DNA of 64,000 nt from Streptomyces sp. TG1A-8 (lineage in GTDB: Bacteria > Actinomycetota > Actinomycetes > Streptomycetales > Streptomycetaceae): contig NZ_JASTLB010000001.1 in assembly GCF_030499535.1 (NCBI RefSeq), positions 6,510,001 to 6,574,000 of the forward strand. Direction: 5' to 3'. Of this stretch, positions 1 through 7,883 are shown one piece after another. The notes under the pieces are model-generated. The model ran no database searches, was not told the origin of the DNA, and worked only from the letters and a program-made list of their open reading frames with translations. Both the position numbers and the translations under genes were made by a program. Position 1 is the stretch's first letter; each line of letters begins with the position of its first letter.

Positions 1-2
1 TG

Positions 3-317
3 TCCAAAGCGGTGATCGCGGCCCTCAACCCGCGCTGGGAACCCGCCGACGTCGAGGTGGAGCTGGCCGCCCTCGCCGCCTGGGACCCGGACACGGCCCA
101 GGTCCTGCCCGCCGCCTACGCGGTGAGCCGGATGCCCGCGCGCCCCGTCGTGCCCTCCCTGGTGGTCCTGGCCGACCCCAGCGGCCTGGTGCCCCCGCAC
201 CGGGCGGCCGAGCTGGCCCGGCGCGGTTTCGAGGTGCGCACGGTCGCGCGCACCGGGCACACCGTCTACCGGGACGACCACGACGGTTTCATGGCGGCGC
301 TGGACGGCTGGATCTGA
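3..317 (+). CDS. alpha/beta hydrolase, C-terminal part (5' end outside window)
   Basis: The reading frame is open from the first bases of the window, so only the last ~105 residues are seen. They fit the end of an alpha/beta hydrolase: a strand carrying the acid (VVLADPSGLVPPHRA), then a helix and a late GHTVYRD segment supplying the catalytic His. The nucleophile elbow would lie upstream, so the substrate class cannot be named. The GTG at 12 is internal and should not be taken as the start. Confidence 0.7.
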   Translation, partial: SKAVIAALNPRWEPADVEVELAALAAWDPDTAQVLPAAYAVSRMPARPVVPSLVVLADPSGLVPPHRAAELARRGFEVRTVARTGHTVYRDDHDGFMAALDGWI

Positions 318-385
318 GGATCGGACCCGCGGGGGTCGAGGGCCGGGAATCGGGGTAGACGGGTACGCCCGAGGAAAGGACCGTC

Positions 386-706
386 ATGACGACCTACGTC
401 ATCACCGTGCCCGGCACCTTCACCGCGGGAGCCGGGGCCGACACCCGGGCCCGGCTGAGCCGGTCGCTGCGGCCGGCCGATCCGCACGGCACCCGGATGG
501 GCAGCAGCGAGGACCTCGACGTGCTCAACGTGAACGAGGACAACACCTTCACCCTCCGCCTCAGCGTCGAGGCCGACACCGCCCCGCACGCCGAGCGGGA
601 GGCCCGCCGGCTCGCCGACTCCGCGCTGCGGGAGGCGGGCCTGGACGAGCGGACGGCACCGCTGGGACCCGCGGTCGTCACCGGCATCGATTCCGACATC
701 CGCTGA
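386..706 (+). CDS. small conserved hypothetical protein (106 aa)
   Basis: A 106-residue soluble protein with no signal peptide or membrane segment. A GAGGAAAGG ribosome binding site lies 7 bases before the ATG and third-position GC is high, so coding is likely. The N-terminal half looks like a beta strand pair (TTYVITVPGTF, NTFTLRLSVEAD) and the second half like an amphipathic helix rich in Ala and Arg (HAEREARRLADSALREAG). I do not recognise the family. It lies between a hydrolase and a PP2C phosphatase, but 129 bases from the latter and probably in its own transcript. Confidence 0.6.
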   Translation: MTTYVITVPGTFTAGAGADTRARLSRSLRPADPHGTRMGSSEDLDVLNVNEDNTFTLRLSVEADTAPHAEREARRLADSALREAGLDERTAPLGPAVVTGIDSDIR

Positions 707-835
707 CGCGGGGCGGCGCGAGCCGGCTCCCGGGGACGGAGCCGGCGGAACGCCGCATCCCGGGGCAGGATCACCCTGAAAAGGTAAAATGGTGGAGTGC
801 GTCCCGAAAGGTCACCGTCCAGCCGGAAGTGATCG

Positions 836-1690
836 ATGCCCCGCAAGCGCTCCACGGACGACGGCGACGAGCTGCTGGCCAGACTCGGGTCGCTGACCGC
901 CCAGGCGCGCGAGCGCGCGGAGCTGCAGCGCAGCCAGGTCGAGCTGGCCGTCGCCCTCCAGCGCGGCATGCTGCCCCGGGACCTGCCCGCCGCCGACGGG
1001 CTGCACCTGGCCGTGCGGTACGCGCCCGCCTGCCACGGCCTCAACGTGGGCGGCGACTGGTACGACGCCTTCGCCCTGCCCGACGGCCGCATCGGACTGT
1101 GCATCGGCGACGTGCAGGGCCACAACATCGAGGCCGCCGCCCTCATGGGCCAGGTCCGCGCCGGGCTGCGGGCCCTGGCCTCCGTCACCGGCGAGCCGGG
1201 CGAACTGCTCGGCCGGACCAACGACCTGCTCCTCGCCCTGGGCAGCGACCTGTTCGCCACCTGCACCTTCATGCGGCTCGACCCGGCCACGGGCGTGCTG
1301 GAGAGCGCGCGGGCCGGGCACATCCCCTTCGTCTGGGCCACGGCCGACGGCAGGTCCGGCGTCGTCGACGACGAGGGAGGGCCCCCGCTCGGCGTCCAGG
1401 AGGGCACGGACTACCCCGTCGCCCGGCACCGGCTCACCACCGGCGGGGTGTTCGTGCTGCTCACCGACGGCGTGGTGGAGGGCCCCTCGCTGAGCGTCGA
1501 GGAAGGCCTGCGGCAGGTGGTGCGGCTCGCCGGCATCGCGGCCGTCGCGGGTCTGGAGGTGCACGCGCTGGCCGCGGCCGTGATCGGGGGCGCCGAGAAC
1601 GTGGGTCACGAGGACGACGCCGCCGTCCTCGTCGTCGGCCTCGACGGCCTCCGCGCGGCGCACGCCGCGGGGTCCGGCGTTCAGCCATAG
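836..1690 (+). CDS. PP2C-type (SpoIIE) serine/threonine phosphatase
   Basis: A 284-residue stand-alone SpoIIE-type phosphatase. A short N-terminal helix (residues ~10-45, ending in LQRGMLP, the linker typical of these proteins) leads into the catalytic domain with GGDWYDAF, the metal-binding IGDVQGHN, LLTDGVVE and the final DDAAVLVV. No PAS, GAF or response-regulator input is present, so the stimulus is unknown. Such enzymes usually dephosphorylate anti-anti-sigma (STAS) proteins in partner-switching circuits, here an inference. The start has GGAAG 7 bases upstream, and a TAAAAT box at 785-790 could be its -10 element. It is one of four PP2C genes in the window. Confidence 0.9.
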   Translation: MPRKRSTDDGDELLARLGSLTAQARERAELQRSQVELAVALQRGMLPRDLPAADGLHLAVRYAPACHGLNVGGDWYDAFALPDGRIGLCIGDVQGHNIEAAALMGQVRAGLRALASVTGEPGELLGRTNDLLLALGSDLFATCTFMRLDPATGVLESARAGHIPFVWATADGRSGVVDDEGGPPLGVQEGTDYPVARHRLTTGGVFVLLTDGVVEGPSLSVEEGLRQVVRLAGIAAVAGLEVHALAAAVIGGAENVGHEDDAAVLVVGLDGLRAAHAAGSGVQP

Positions 1691-1740
1691 GGCGGGACGG
1701 AACCGCTCCCGCCTCGCCGTCCGGACGCCGACGGTGTCAG

Positions 1741-2754
1741 ATGACTGCTGTGGTGGGTACACGGGATCTGCGCCGGCCGGCCGGTCACGCCGTCCGGGTC
1801 CTGGCCGTCGCGGCCTGCTACTACGGGGCCGGCCGGCTGGGACTGCTGCGCCGGCTCGTGGTCGAGGGCGCCGTGGTCACCCCCGTCTGGCCGCCCACCG
1901 GCGTCGCCGTCGCCGCCCTGCTGGTCCTCGGACTGCGCTGCTGGCCCGGCATCACCCTCGGGGCCTTCTTCTCGGTCCTGTCCCTGTCCGCCCCCGCCCC
2001 CGGCCTGGTCGTCGTCCTCTTCGGGCAGACGGCCGCCCCCGTGTGCGCGGTGCTGCTGCTGCGCCGGGCCCGCTTCCGCACCGACCTGAGCCGGTTGCGC
2101 GACGGCCTCGCCCTGGTGTTCCTCGGCGCCCTGACCTCCATGCTCATCGGCGCCACCTTCGGGGTGGGCCTGCCGCTGCTCATGGACGAGCTGCCCCCGC
2201 ACGCCTTCTGGGCCGCCTGGCTGGCCTGGTGGGTGGGCGACGCCATGGGCGTCCTGATCGTCACCCCGCTCCTGCTCCTGCTGCACCGGGCGCGGTGGCC
2301 CCCGCGCCCGGTGCGCTGGAAGGAGGCGACCGCGCTGACCGTCGTCGCCTGCTGCCTCGTGCCCCTGGCCACCTACAGCCCGGCCAGCGTGCTCTTCCTG
2401 GTCTACCCGCTGCTCATCTGGGCCGCGTTGCGCTTCGAGCTGGCGGGCAGCGCCCTGTGCGCGCTGCTGATGTCCGTGCTGGCCACCGTCGCCGCGACGG
2501 ACGGGGCGGGCTCCTTCGCGGGCCTGAGCCGGGTCCAGGTCCTGGTCAAGCTCCAGGCGTTCAACGGCGCGACGGCCCTGACCGCGCTGCTGCTGTCCGC
2601 CGTGATCACCGAGCAGCGCAACACCCGGCGCTCCGTCGAACGCGCCTGCCAGGAACTGGTGGAGGTACTGGAGCACCTCACCGCGGGAGAGGCCCCGCCG
2701 CCCCGCCCGGCCCCGGACACCGACGCCCGGCCGGGGCCGGGCGGCACCCCGTGA
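1741..2754 (+). CDS. stand-alone MASE1-domain integral membrane protein
   Basis: A 337-residue polytopic protein of about 8-9 membrane segments with the MASE1 signature: an early WPPTGVAVAALLVLGLR loop and a later AWWVGDAMGVLIVTPLLLLL segment. MASE1 is normally an N-terminal sensory module of diguanylate cyclases or histidine kinases, but here only a short hydrophilic tail follows residue ~300, ending in a Pro-rich stretch. The ATG begins 50 bases after the PP2C gene on the same strand, so co-transcription is possible and it may report to that phosphatase (inference). No strong ribosome binding site is seen. Confidence 0.85.
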   Translation: MTAVVGTRDLRRPAGHAVRVLAVAACYYGAGRLGLLRRLVVEGAVVTPVWPPTGVAVAALLVLGLRCWPGITLGAFFSVLSLSAPAPGLVVVLFGQTAAPVCAVLLLRRARFRTDLSRLRDGLALVFLGALTSMLIGATFGVGLPLLMDELPPHAFWAAWLAWWVGDAMGVLIVTPLLLLLHRARWPPRPVRWKEATALTVVACCLVPLATYSPASVLFLVYPLLIWAALRFELAGSALCALLMSVLATVAATDGAGSFAGLSRVQVLVKLQAFNGATALTALLLSAVITEQRNTRRSVERACQELVEVLEHLTAGEAPPPRPAPDTDARPGPGGTP

Positions 2755-3305
2755 CCCGGCCGGCCGCCGGAGACCGGCCGGGTCCGCAGCCCGCGCGGTG
2801 GCCGGAGCCGGCCCGGGACCGGTTCACCGGCCCTGTTCGTCGCCGTCCGGCTCCGGCGGGGCCGCGCGCCCGGCGTCGTCGCGCCCGCCCGCCGGCCGAC
2901 GGGCGGGCGGGCCGTGCCCGTGCCGCCCGGCTGTCCGCCGCCGGTCGTGCCGTATCCGCCGGGACGCCCGACGGCATGTCGGCGTCGGCCTGCTCCTCAC
3001 TGACGTGCCGCCTGGCCCGTACGCTCGCCCGGCGCTCGGGGTAGGGGTAGTCGAACGGGCGGGAGGCGGCGCGTCCGTCCTCCGCCCCGCGCTGCCGCCG
3101 GGCGGCGTCCGACGCGGCGGTGCCGGCCTCGTCCTGGTGCGTGCGGTCGTCCCGGTGCGTGCGGTCCCCGTCGTCCAGCCGGTGCCGAGTACCCGCCCAC
3201 CGGCACCCGGCAACGTCGGTCACGGCGTGTCGAACGGCCGCCCGGGGGCACTGGGAGACGATGGGCGGTGCCCGGCACGGAGCCGGGCGGAGGGACAAGG
3301 ACGGC
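2755..3305. other. 551-base gap without a convincing gene
   Basis: This stretch between the MASE1 gene and selA carries open frames on both strands, but none combines a start codon, a ribosome binding site and consistent codon bias. A minus-strand frame around 2950-3230 has moderately good third-position GC and a hydrophilic product, yet degenerates into an Arg/Pro/Gly-rich tail. The selA promoter is presumably near 3200-3300. I see no tRNA or strong hairpin. Confidence 0.4.
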
Positions 3306-4691
3306 ATGGGACAGCGGGTGGCACCGGGAAGGGCGGCCGGGCCGGGCGCGGCGGCCGGGCCCGGCGGCCCGGCACCGTACCCGGACGGCACCGACGCACG
3401 GCGCCGCATCCCGCGCACCGACGCCCTGCTGCGCGACCCGCGGCTGGCCGCCGCGGTGGACCGGCTGGGGGAGCGGGTCGTGAAGGGGGCGGTGCGGCAG
3501 GCACAGCAGCGGGCCCGCGCCGGCGGCATCGCGCCCGAGCACGTGCCCGAAACCGCCCTCGCCCTGCTGCCCGGCACGGCCGGCGGGCTGCGCCCCGTGA
3601 TCAACGCCACCGGCGTGCTGCTGCACACCAACCTGGGCCGCGCCCCGCTGTCGACGGCGGCCCGCGAGGCCGTGGCGGCCGCAGCCGGACCCACGGACGT
3701 CGAACTGGACCTGGCCACCGGGGTACGGGCCCGCCGCGGCCGCTCCGCCCTGGCCGCGCTACGCGAGCGCGTGCCGTCCGCCGGCGCGGCGCACGTCGTC
3801 AACAACGGCGCCGCCGCGCTGGTCCTGGCCGCCACCGCGCTCGCGGCCGGCAAGGAGATCGTCATCAGCCGCGGGGAGATGGTGGAGATCGGCGACGGCT
3901 TCCGCCTGCCCGACCTGCTGGTCTCCACCGGGGCCCGGCTGCGCGAGGTCGGCACGACCAACCGGACCGGCACCGCCGACTACGCCGCCGCGATCGGCCC
4001 CCGGACCGGCTTCGTCCTCAAGGTCCACCCCTCCAACTTCCGCATCACCGGGTTCACCCGCGCCGCCGGAACCGGCGAACTGGCCGAGCTGGGCGTCCCG
4101 GTGGTCGTCGACATCGGCTCCGGGCTGCTCGCCCCGCACCCCGCGCTGCCCGAGGAGCCCGACGCCGACACCCAGTTGCGTGCCGGAGCCGCCCTCGTCA
4201 CCGCCAGCGGGGACAAACTGCTCGGCGGCCCCCAGTGCGGTCTGCTGCTGGGCCGGGACGACGTCGTGCGCGCGCTCGCCCGGCACCCGCTGGCCCGCGC
4301 CCTGCGCGTCGACAAGCTGACCCTGGCCGCGCTGGAGGCCACCCTCACCGGCCCGCCCACCCCGACCGCCACCGCCCTCACCACCGACCCGGCCCGGCTC
4401 AGGGCCCGTGCCGACCGGCTCGCCGCCGCGCTCGGCGCCGACGGCATCGACGCACGGGCCGTCGGCAGCACCGCCACGGTGGGCGGGGGAGGCGCGCCCG
4501 GCGTCACCCTGCCCAGCGCCGCGCTGTCCCTGCCCGAGCCCTACGCCCCCGCGCTGCGCACCGGTCCGCTCCCCGTGGCCGGACGCCTGGAGGCGGGCCG
4601 CTGCCTGCTGGACCTGCGGGCGGTGCCGGCCGAGGACGACGAACGGCTGGCCGAGGCCGTGCGGCAGGCGCGGCCCCCCGCGGAAAGGTGA
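3306..4691 (+). CDS. selA: L-seryl-tRNA(Sec) selenium transferase SelA
   Basis: SelA is a PLP enzyme that converts Ser-tRNA(Sec) to Sec-tRNA(Sec) using selenophosphate. The 461-residue product has the N-terminal RIPRTDALLRDPRLAAAV helix, the signature INATGVLLHTNLGRAPLS and the PLP-lysine motif SGDKLLGGPQCGLLLG with Lys304. I chose the ATG at 3306 because it follows GGGACAAGG and gives a normal family length. The frame is open further upstream, but that sequence lacks family features. The stop lies 5 bases before selB, so selA and selB are one transcript. Confidence 0.95.
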   Translation: MGQRVAPGRAAGPGAAAGPGGPAPYPDGTDARRRIPRTDALLRDPRLAAAVDRLGERVVKGAVRQAQQRARAGGIAPEHVPETALALLPGTAGGLRPVINATGVLLHTNLGRAPLSTAAREAVAAAAGPTDVELDLATGVRARRGRSALAALRERVPSAGAAHVVNNGAAALVLAATALAAGKEIVISRGEMVEIGDGFRLPDLLVSTGARLREVGTTNRTGTADYAAAIGPRTGFVLKVHPSNFRITGFTRAAGTGELAELGVPVVVDIGSGLLAPHPALPEEPDADTQLRAGAALVTASGDKLLGGPQCGLLLGRDDVVRALARHPLARALRVDKLTLAALEATLTGPPTPTATALTTDPARLRARADRLAAALGADGIDARAVGSTATVGGGGAPGVTLPSAALSLPEPYAPALRTGPLPVAGRLEAGRCLLDLRAVPAEDDERLAEAVRQARPPAER

Positions 4692-4696
4692 CCGCG

Positions 4697-6532
4697 ATGC
4701 GGGTCCTCGCCACCGCCGGTCACGTCGACCACGGCAAGTCCGCCCTGGTCCGGGCGCTCACCGGAATGGAGCCCGACCGGTACGCCGAGGAGCACCGCCG
4801 GGGCCTCACCCTCGATCTCGGCTTCGTGTGGACCAGGCTCGGCCCGGACGGCGAGCACCTGGCCTTCGTGGACGTACCCGGGCACGAGCGGTTCGTCGCC
4901 ACCATGCTGGCCGGCGTCGGACCCGTGCCCGCCGTGCTGTTCGTGGTCGCCGCCGACCGGGGCTGGCAGCCGCAGTCCGAGGAGCACCTCGCCCTGCTGG
5001 ACGCGCTCGGCGTGCGGCACGCCGTCCTCGCGGTGACCCGCAGCGACCTCGCCGACCCCGGGCCCGCGCGCGCGGACGCCGTGGAGCGGCTGGCCGCGAC
5101 CTCGCTGGGCGAGGTGCCCTCCGTCGCGGTGAGCTCCGTCACCGGCGCCGGACTCGGCGAACTGCGCGGGGAGCTGGCCCGGCTGGCCGCCGCGCTGCCG
5201 GACCCCGACCCCGGTGCCGACGTACGGCTGTGGCTGGACCGGGCGTTCGGCGTGCGCGGCCGCGGCACCGTCGTCACCGGCACGCTCGCCGCGGGCACCC
5301 TGCGGGTCGGCGACCGGCTCGTCACGGGGGACGGCTCGGCCGTGCTGCGCGTGCGCGGGCTGCAGAGCCTGCAGCAGGAGCGGACGGCGGTCGCCGGGGT
5401 GGCCCGCGTGGCCGTCAACGTGCACGGGCCGGGCGACGCGGACCTGCGGCGCGGGCACGTGCTGCTGACCCCGGACCGCTGGCTGTCCACCGGGGTGACC
5501 GACGTGCGCGTCACCGGCGGGCCGGCCGCCGGCCTGCCCCGCTCGCTCACCCTGCACATCGGCACCGCCGCCGTCCCGGCGACCGTCCGCCCGCTGGGCG
5601 AGGACACCGCCCGGCTCACCCTGCACCGGGCCCTGCCCCTGCGCGTCGGCGACCGCGCGGTGCTGCGCGAACCCGGCGGCAGCCGGCCGCCGTGCGCCGC
5701 CACCGTCCTCGACGTACGGCCGCCGCGGCTGACCCGGCGCGGCGCCGGCCGGGCCCGCGCGGCCGAACTCGCCCTCCTGACCGGCCGCCCCGACGGCGCC
5801 GCCGAACTGCGCCGCCGCCGGCTCGTGCGCCGCACCGACCTGCTGGCCATGGGCGTCCGGCCCCCGGCCGCACCCGTCGCCGGGGACTGGCTGGCCGACG
5901 GCGCGCACTGGGCGGCCCTGCGGGACCGGCTGGCCGCCGAGGTCGACCGCCACGCCCGCACGCACCCGCTGGAGCCCGGCCTGCCCACCGAGGCGGCCCG
6001 CCGCGTGCTCGGCCTGCCCGACCGCGCCCTGGTCGACGCCCTTGCCCGCACCGCGCCCGGCCTCCTCGGCCGCGACGGCCGGCTGTACCCCGCCGGCCGC
6101 TCGCGGCCCACCCTGCCCCCGCCCGTCCGGGCCGCCGCGGACGCCGTGCGCCGGGACCTGGCCCGTACGCCGTTCCGCGCGCCCGAGGCCGGCCGGCTGG
6201 CCGAACTGGGACTGACGGGGAAGGCGCTGGCCGCGGCCGTGGCCGCGGGCGCCCTGCTGCGCATCGCCGACGGGATCGTGCTGCTGCCCGGCGCCGACGC
6301 CGAGGCCGCCGCCGTACTGCGCCGGCTGCCGCAGCCGTTCACCCTGACCGAGGCGCGGCGCGCGCTGGGCACCACGCGCCGGGTGGCCGTACCGCTGCTG
6401 GAGTTCCTGGACGCCCAGGGCCGCACCGAACGCGTCGACGACCAGCGCCGGCGCTGCCGGCCGGACGCGGGGAGCGGAGGCGGACGGGAATCGAACCCGC
6501 CTGCCCGAGATCCTCGGACACCTCGGTTTTGA
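4697..6532 (+). CDS. selB: selenocysteine-specific elongation factor SelB
   Basis: SelB is the GTPase that carries Sec-tRNA(Sec) to the ribosome and binds the mRNA SECIS element through C-terminal winged helices. The 611-residue product shows G1 GHVDHGKS (residues 8-15), G3 DVPGHE, a TRSDL G4-type motif, two beta-barrel domains, and C-terminal winged-helix modules ending around TLTEARRALGTTRRVAVPLLEFL. The last ~20 codons run into the tRNA-Sec gene, which is antisense here, giving the tRNA-derived tail GRESNPPARDP. The UGA stop at 6530-6532 is the exact complement of the tRNA UCA anticodon. The start overlaps an AAAGGTGA site at the selA end. Confidence 0.95.
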   Translation: MRVLATAGHVDHGKSALVRALTGMEPDRYAEEHRRGLTLDLGFVWTRLGPDGEHLAFVDVPGHERFVATMLAGVGPVPAVLFVVAADRGWQPQSEEHLALLDALGVRHAVLAVTRSDLADPGPARADAVERLAATSLGEVPSVAVSSVTGAGLGELRGELARLAAALPDPDPGADVRLWLDRAFGVRGRGTVVTGTLAAGTLRVGDRLVTGDGSAVLRVRGLQSLQQERTAVAGVARVAVNVHGPGDADLRRGHVLLTPDRWLSTGVTDVRVTGGPAAGLPRSLTLHIGTAAVPATVRPLGEDTARLTLHRALPLRVGDRAVLREPGGSRPPCAATVLDVRPPRLTRRGAGRARAAELALLTGRPDGAAELRRRRLVRRTDLLAMGVRPPAAPVAGDWLADGAHWAALRDRLAAEVDRHARTHPLEPGLPTEAARRVLGLPDRALVDALARTAPGLLGRDGRLYPAGRSRPTLPPPVRAAADAVRRDLARTPFRAPEAGRLAELGLTGKALAAAVAAGALLRIADGIVLLPGADAEAAAVLRRLPQPFTLTEARRALGTTRRVAVPLLEFLDAQGRTERVDDQRRRCRPDAGSGGGRESNPPARDPRTPRF

Positions 6533-6567
6533 AGACCGGGAGGGCCACCAGGCACCCACACGCCTCC
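6475..6567 (-). tRNA. selC: tRNA-Sec (UCA anticodon)
   Basis: Read on the minus strand, the gene starts GGAGGCG and ends CGCCTCC plus discriminator G, forming the acceptor stem. It has the anticodon loop CTTCAAA with UCA, a long variable arm with a CCGAG/CTCGG stem and a T arm GCGGG-TTCGATT-CCCGT. The 93 bases, long variable arm and UCA anticodon identify selenocysteine tRNA. CCA is not encoded. It lies antisense between selB and selD and overlaps the last codons of selB. Confidence 0.95.
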
Positions 6568-6601
6568 ACCGCCCGTCAGGCTAACGCCCCAGGAGACCGG
6601 C

Positions 6602-7615
6602 ATGAAACCGACCCGCCAAGCACCCGTACGCCTCACGCAGTTCGCCCACGGCGGCGGCTGCGCCTGCAAGATCCCGCCCGGTGAGCTGGAGGAGGTGGTC
6701 AGCGGTCTGGGCGCCCCGCTGACCGGGGGCGAGACGTCGCTCCTGGTCGGACTGGACACCGGCGACGACGCGGCCGTCGTCACGCTCCCCGGCCGCCGGG
6801 ACACCGCCGTGGTGTGCACCGCCGACTTCTTCACGCCCGTCGTGGACGACCCCTACGACTGGGGCCGCATCGCCGCCGCCAACGCCCTGTCCGACGTGTA
6901 CGCGATGGGCGGCCGGCCCGTCCTCGCCGTCAACCTGCTCGCCTGGCCCCGCGACCGGCTGCCCTTCGACCTGGCCCGCGAGGTGCTGCGCGGCGGCCTG
7001 GACATCGCCGCCGAGGCGGGCTGCCACGTCGGCGGGGGGCACAGCGTCGACGACCCCGAACCCAAGTACGGCATGGCGGTCACCGGCCTGGCCGACCCCT
7101 CCCGGCTGCTGCGCAACGACACCGGCCGGCCGGGCCTGCCCCTGTCGCTGACCAAACCGCTCGGACTGGGCGTGCTGAACAACCGCCACAAGGCCACGGG
7201 GGAGCGCTTCGAGCAGGCGGTCGCCACGATGGCGGCCCTCAACCGGGACGCCTCCGCCGCCGCCCTGGCCGCCGGCGCCGACTGCGCCACCGACGTCACC
7301 GGCTTCGGACTGCTCGGCCACCTGCACAAGCTGGCCCGGGCCTCCGGGGTGACCGCGGTGCTCGACACCGCCGCCGTGCCCTACCTGGACGGCGCCCGGG
7401 AGGCCGTCCGGGACGGGTACGTCAGCGGCGGCACCCGGCGCAACCTGGAGTGGGTCGCCCCCCGCACCGACTTCGGCACCACGGACGAGGACACGCGGCT
7501 GCTCCTCGCCGACGCCCAGACGTCCGGCGGCCTCCTCGTGGCGGGGGAGGTGCCCGGGGCGCCCGTGGTGGGCGAGCTGGTGCCGCGCGGTGCCCACTCG
7601 ATCGTGCTCGGGTAA
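6602..7615 (+). CDS. selD: selenide, water dikinase (selenophosphate synthase) SelD
   Basis: SelD makes selenophosphate, the Se donor for SelA, from selenide and ATP. The 337-residue product has the N-terminal catalytic loop GGGCACK with Cys20 and Lys23 (equivalents of E. coli Cys17 and Lys20), so the active-site residue is Cys rather than Sec. GDDAAV, TADFFTPVVDDPYDWG, the GGGHSVDDPEP loop, TDVTGFGLLGHL and DAQTSGGLL follow in the family order. An AGGAGA site precedes the ATG. It is separated from selB only by the antisense tRNA-Sec gene and completes the cluster. Confidence 0.95.
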   Translation: MKPTRQAPVRLTQFAHGGGCACKIPPGELEEVVSGLGAPLTGGETSLLVGLDTGDDAAVVTLPGRRDTAVVCTADFFTPVVDDPYDWGRIAAANALSDVYAMGGRPVLAVNLLAWPRDRLPFDLAREVLRGGLDIAAEAGCHVGGGHSVDDPEPKYGMAVTGLADPSRLLRNDTGRPGLPLSLTKPLGLGVLNNRHKATGERFEQAVATMAALNRDASAAALAAGADCATDVTGFGLLGHLHKLARASGVTAVLDTAAVPYLDGAREAVRDGYVSGGTRRNLEWVAPRTDFGTTDEDTRLLLADAQTSGGLLVAGEVPGAPVVGELVPRGAHSIVLG

Positions 7616-7720
7616 CCGCCCCCACCGGAGGTGCGAACCCCCTCGCATACCCCGCTTCGCCGCCCTCACACCCGGTGGCCGGTGTGAATTCCCCCTGGGG
7701 CAAAAAGGCCGACGAGCGCT

Positions 7721-7750
7721 TTGTACGGAGCCGGGAACATGGGTTAGCCT
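7721..7750 (+). promoter_or_regulatory. candidate vegetative-type promoter for the poly-HAMP kinase
   Basis: TTGTAC (7721-7726) and TAGCCT (7745-7750) are separated by 18 bases, close to the principal-sigma consensus in Streptomyces. Transcription would start near 7757 and leave a leader of about 127 bases. The assignment rests on sequence match and position only. Confidence 0.4.
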
Positions 7751-7883
7751 GCGGCGTATTTTCTCATCATGCACCTCCGTGAACAGCGGAAATGCGTGCA
7801 CCAGGGCCGGGCCGCGCTGTGCTCCCGGCAGGGGTTCCGAGCCCTTCGCGCGAGGGCTCCAGGGGAGCGGAACGAGGGTACCC

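Noticed and set aside
330..372. SigB-type promoter before the gene at 386
   Set aside because: GGGTAC is present at 360-365, but no GNNT lies 14-16 bases upstream; the alternative GGGTAG violates the consensus.
2824..3230. Open frames on the minus strand between the MASE1 gene and selA
   Set aside because: No start with a ribosome binding site, and the products become Arg/Pro/Gly-rich; codon bias is only locally good around 2990-3110. Kept as intergenic.
6475..6567. tRNA-Sec as an integration site for a mobile element
   Set aside because: No integrase, direct repeat or composition break is found on either side; the sel genes are in normal order.
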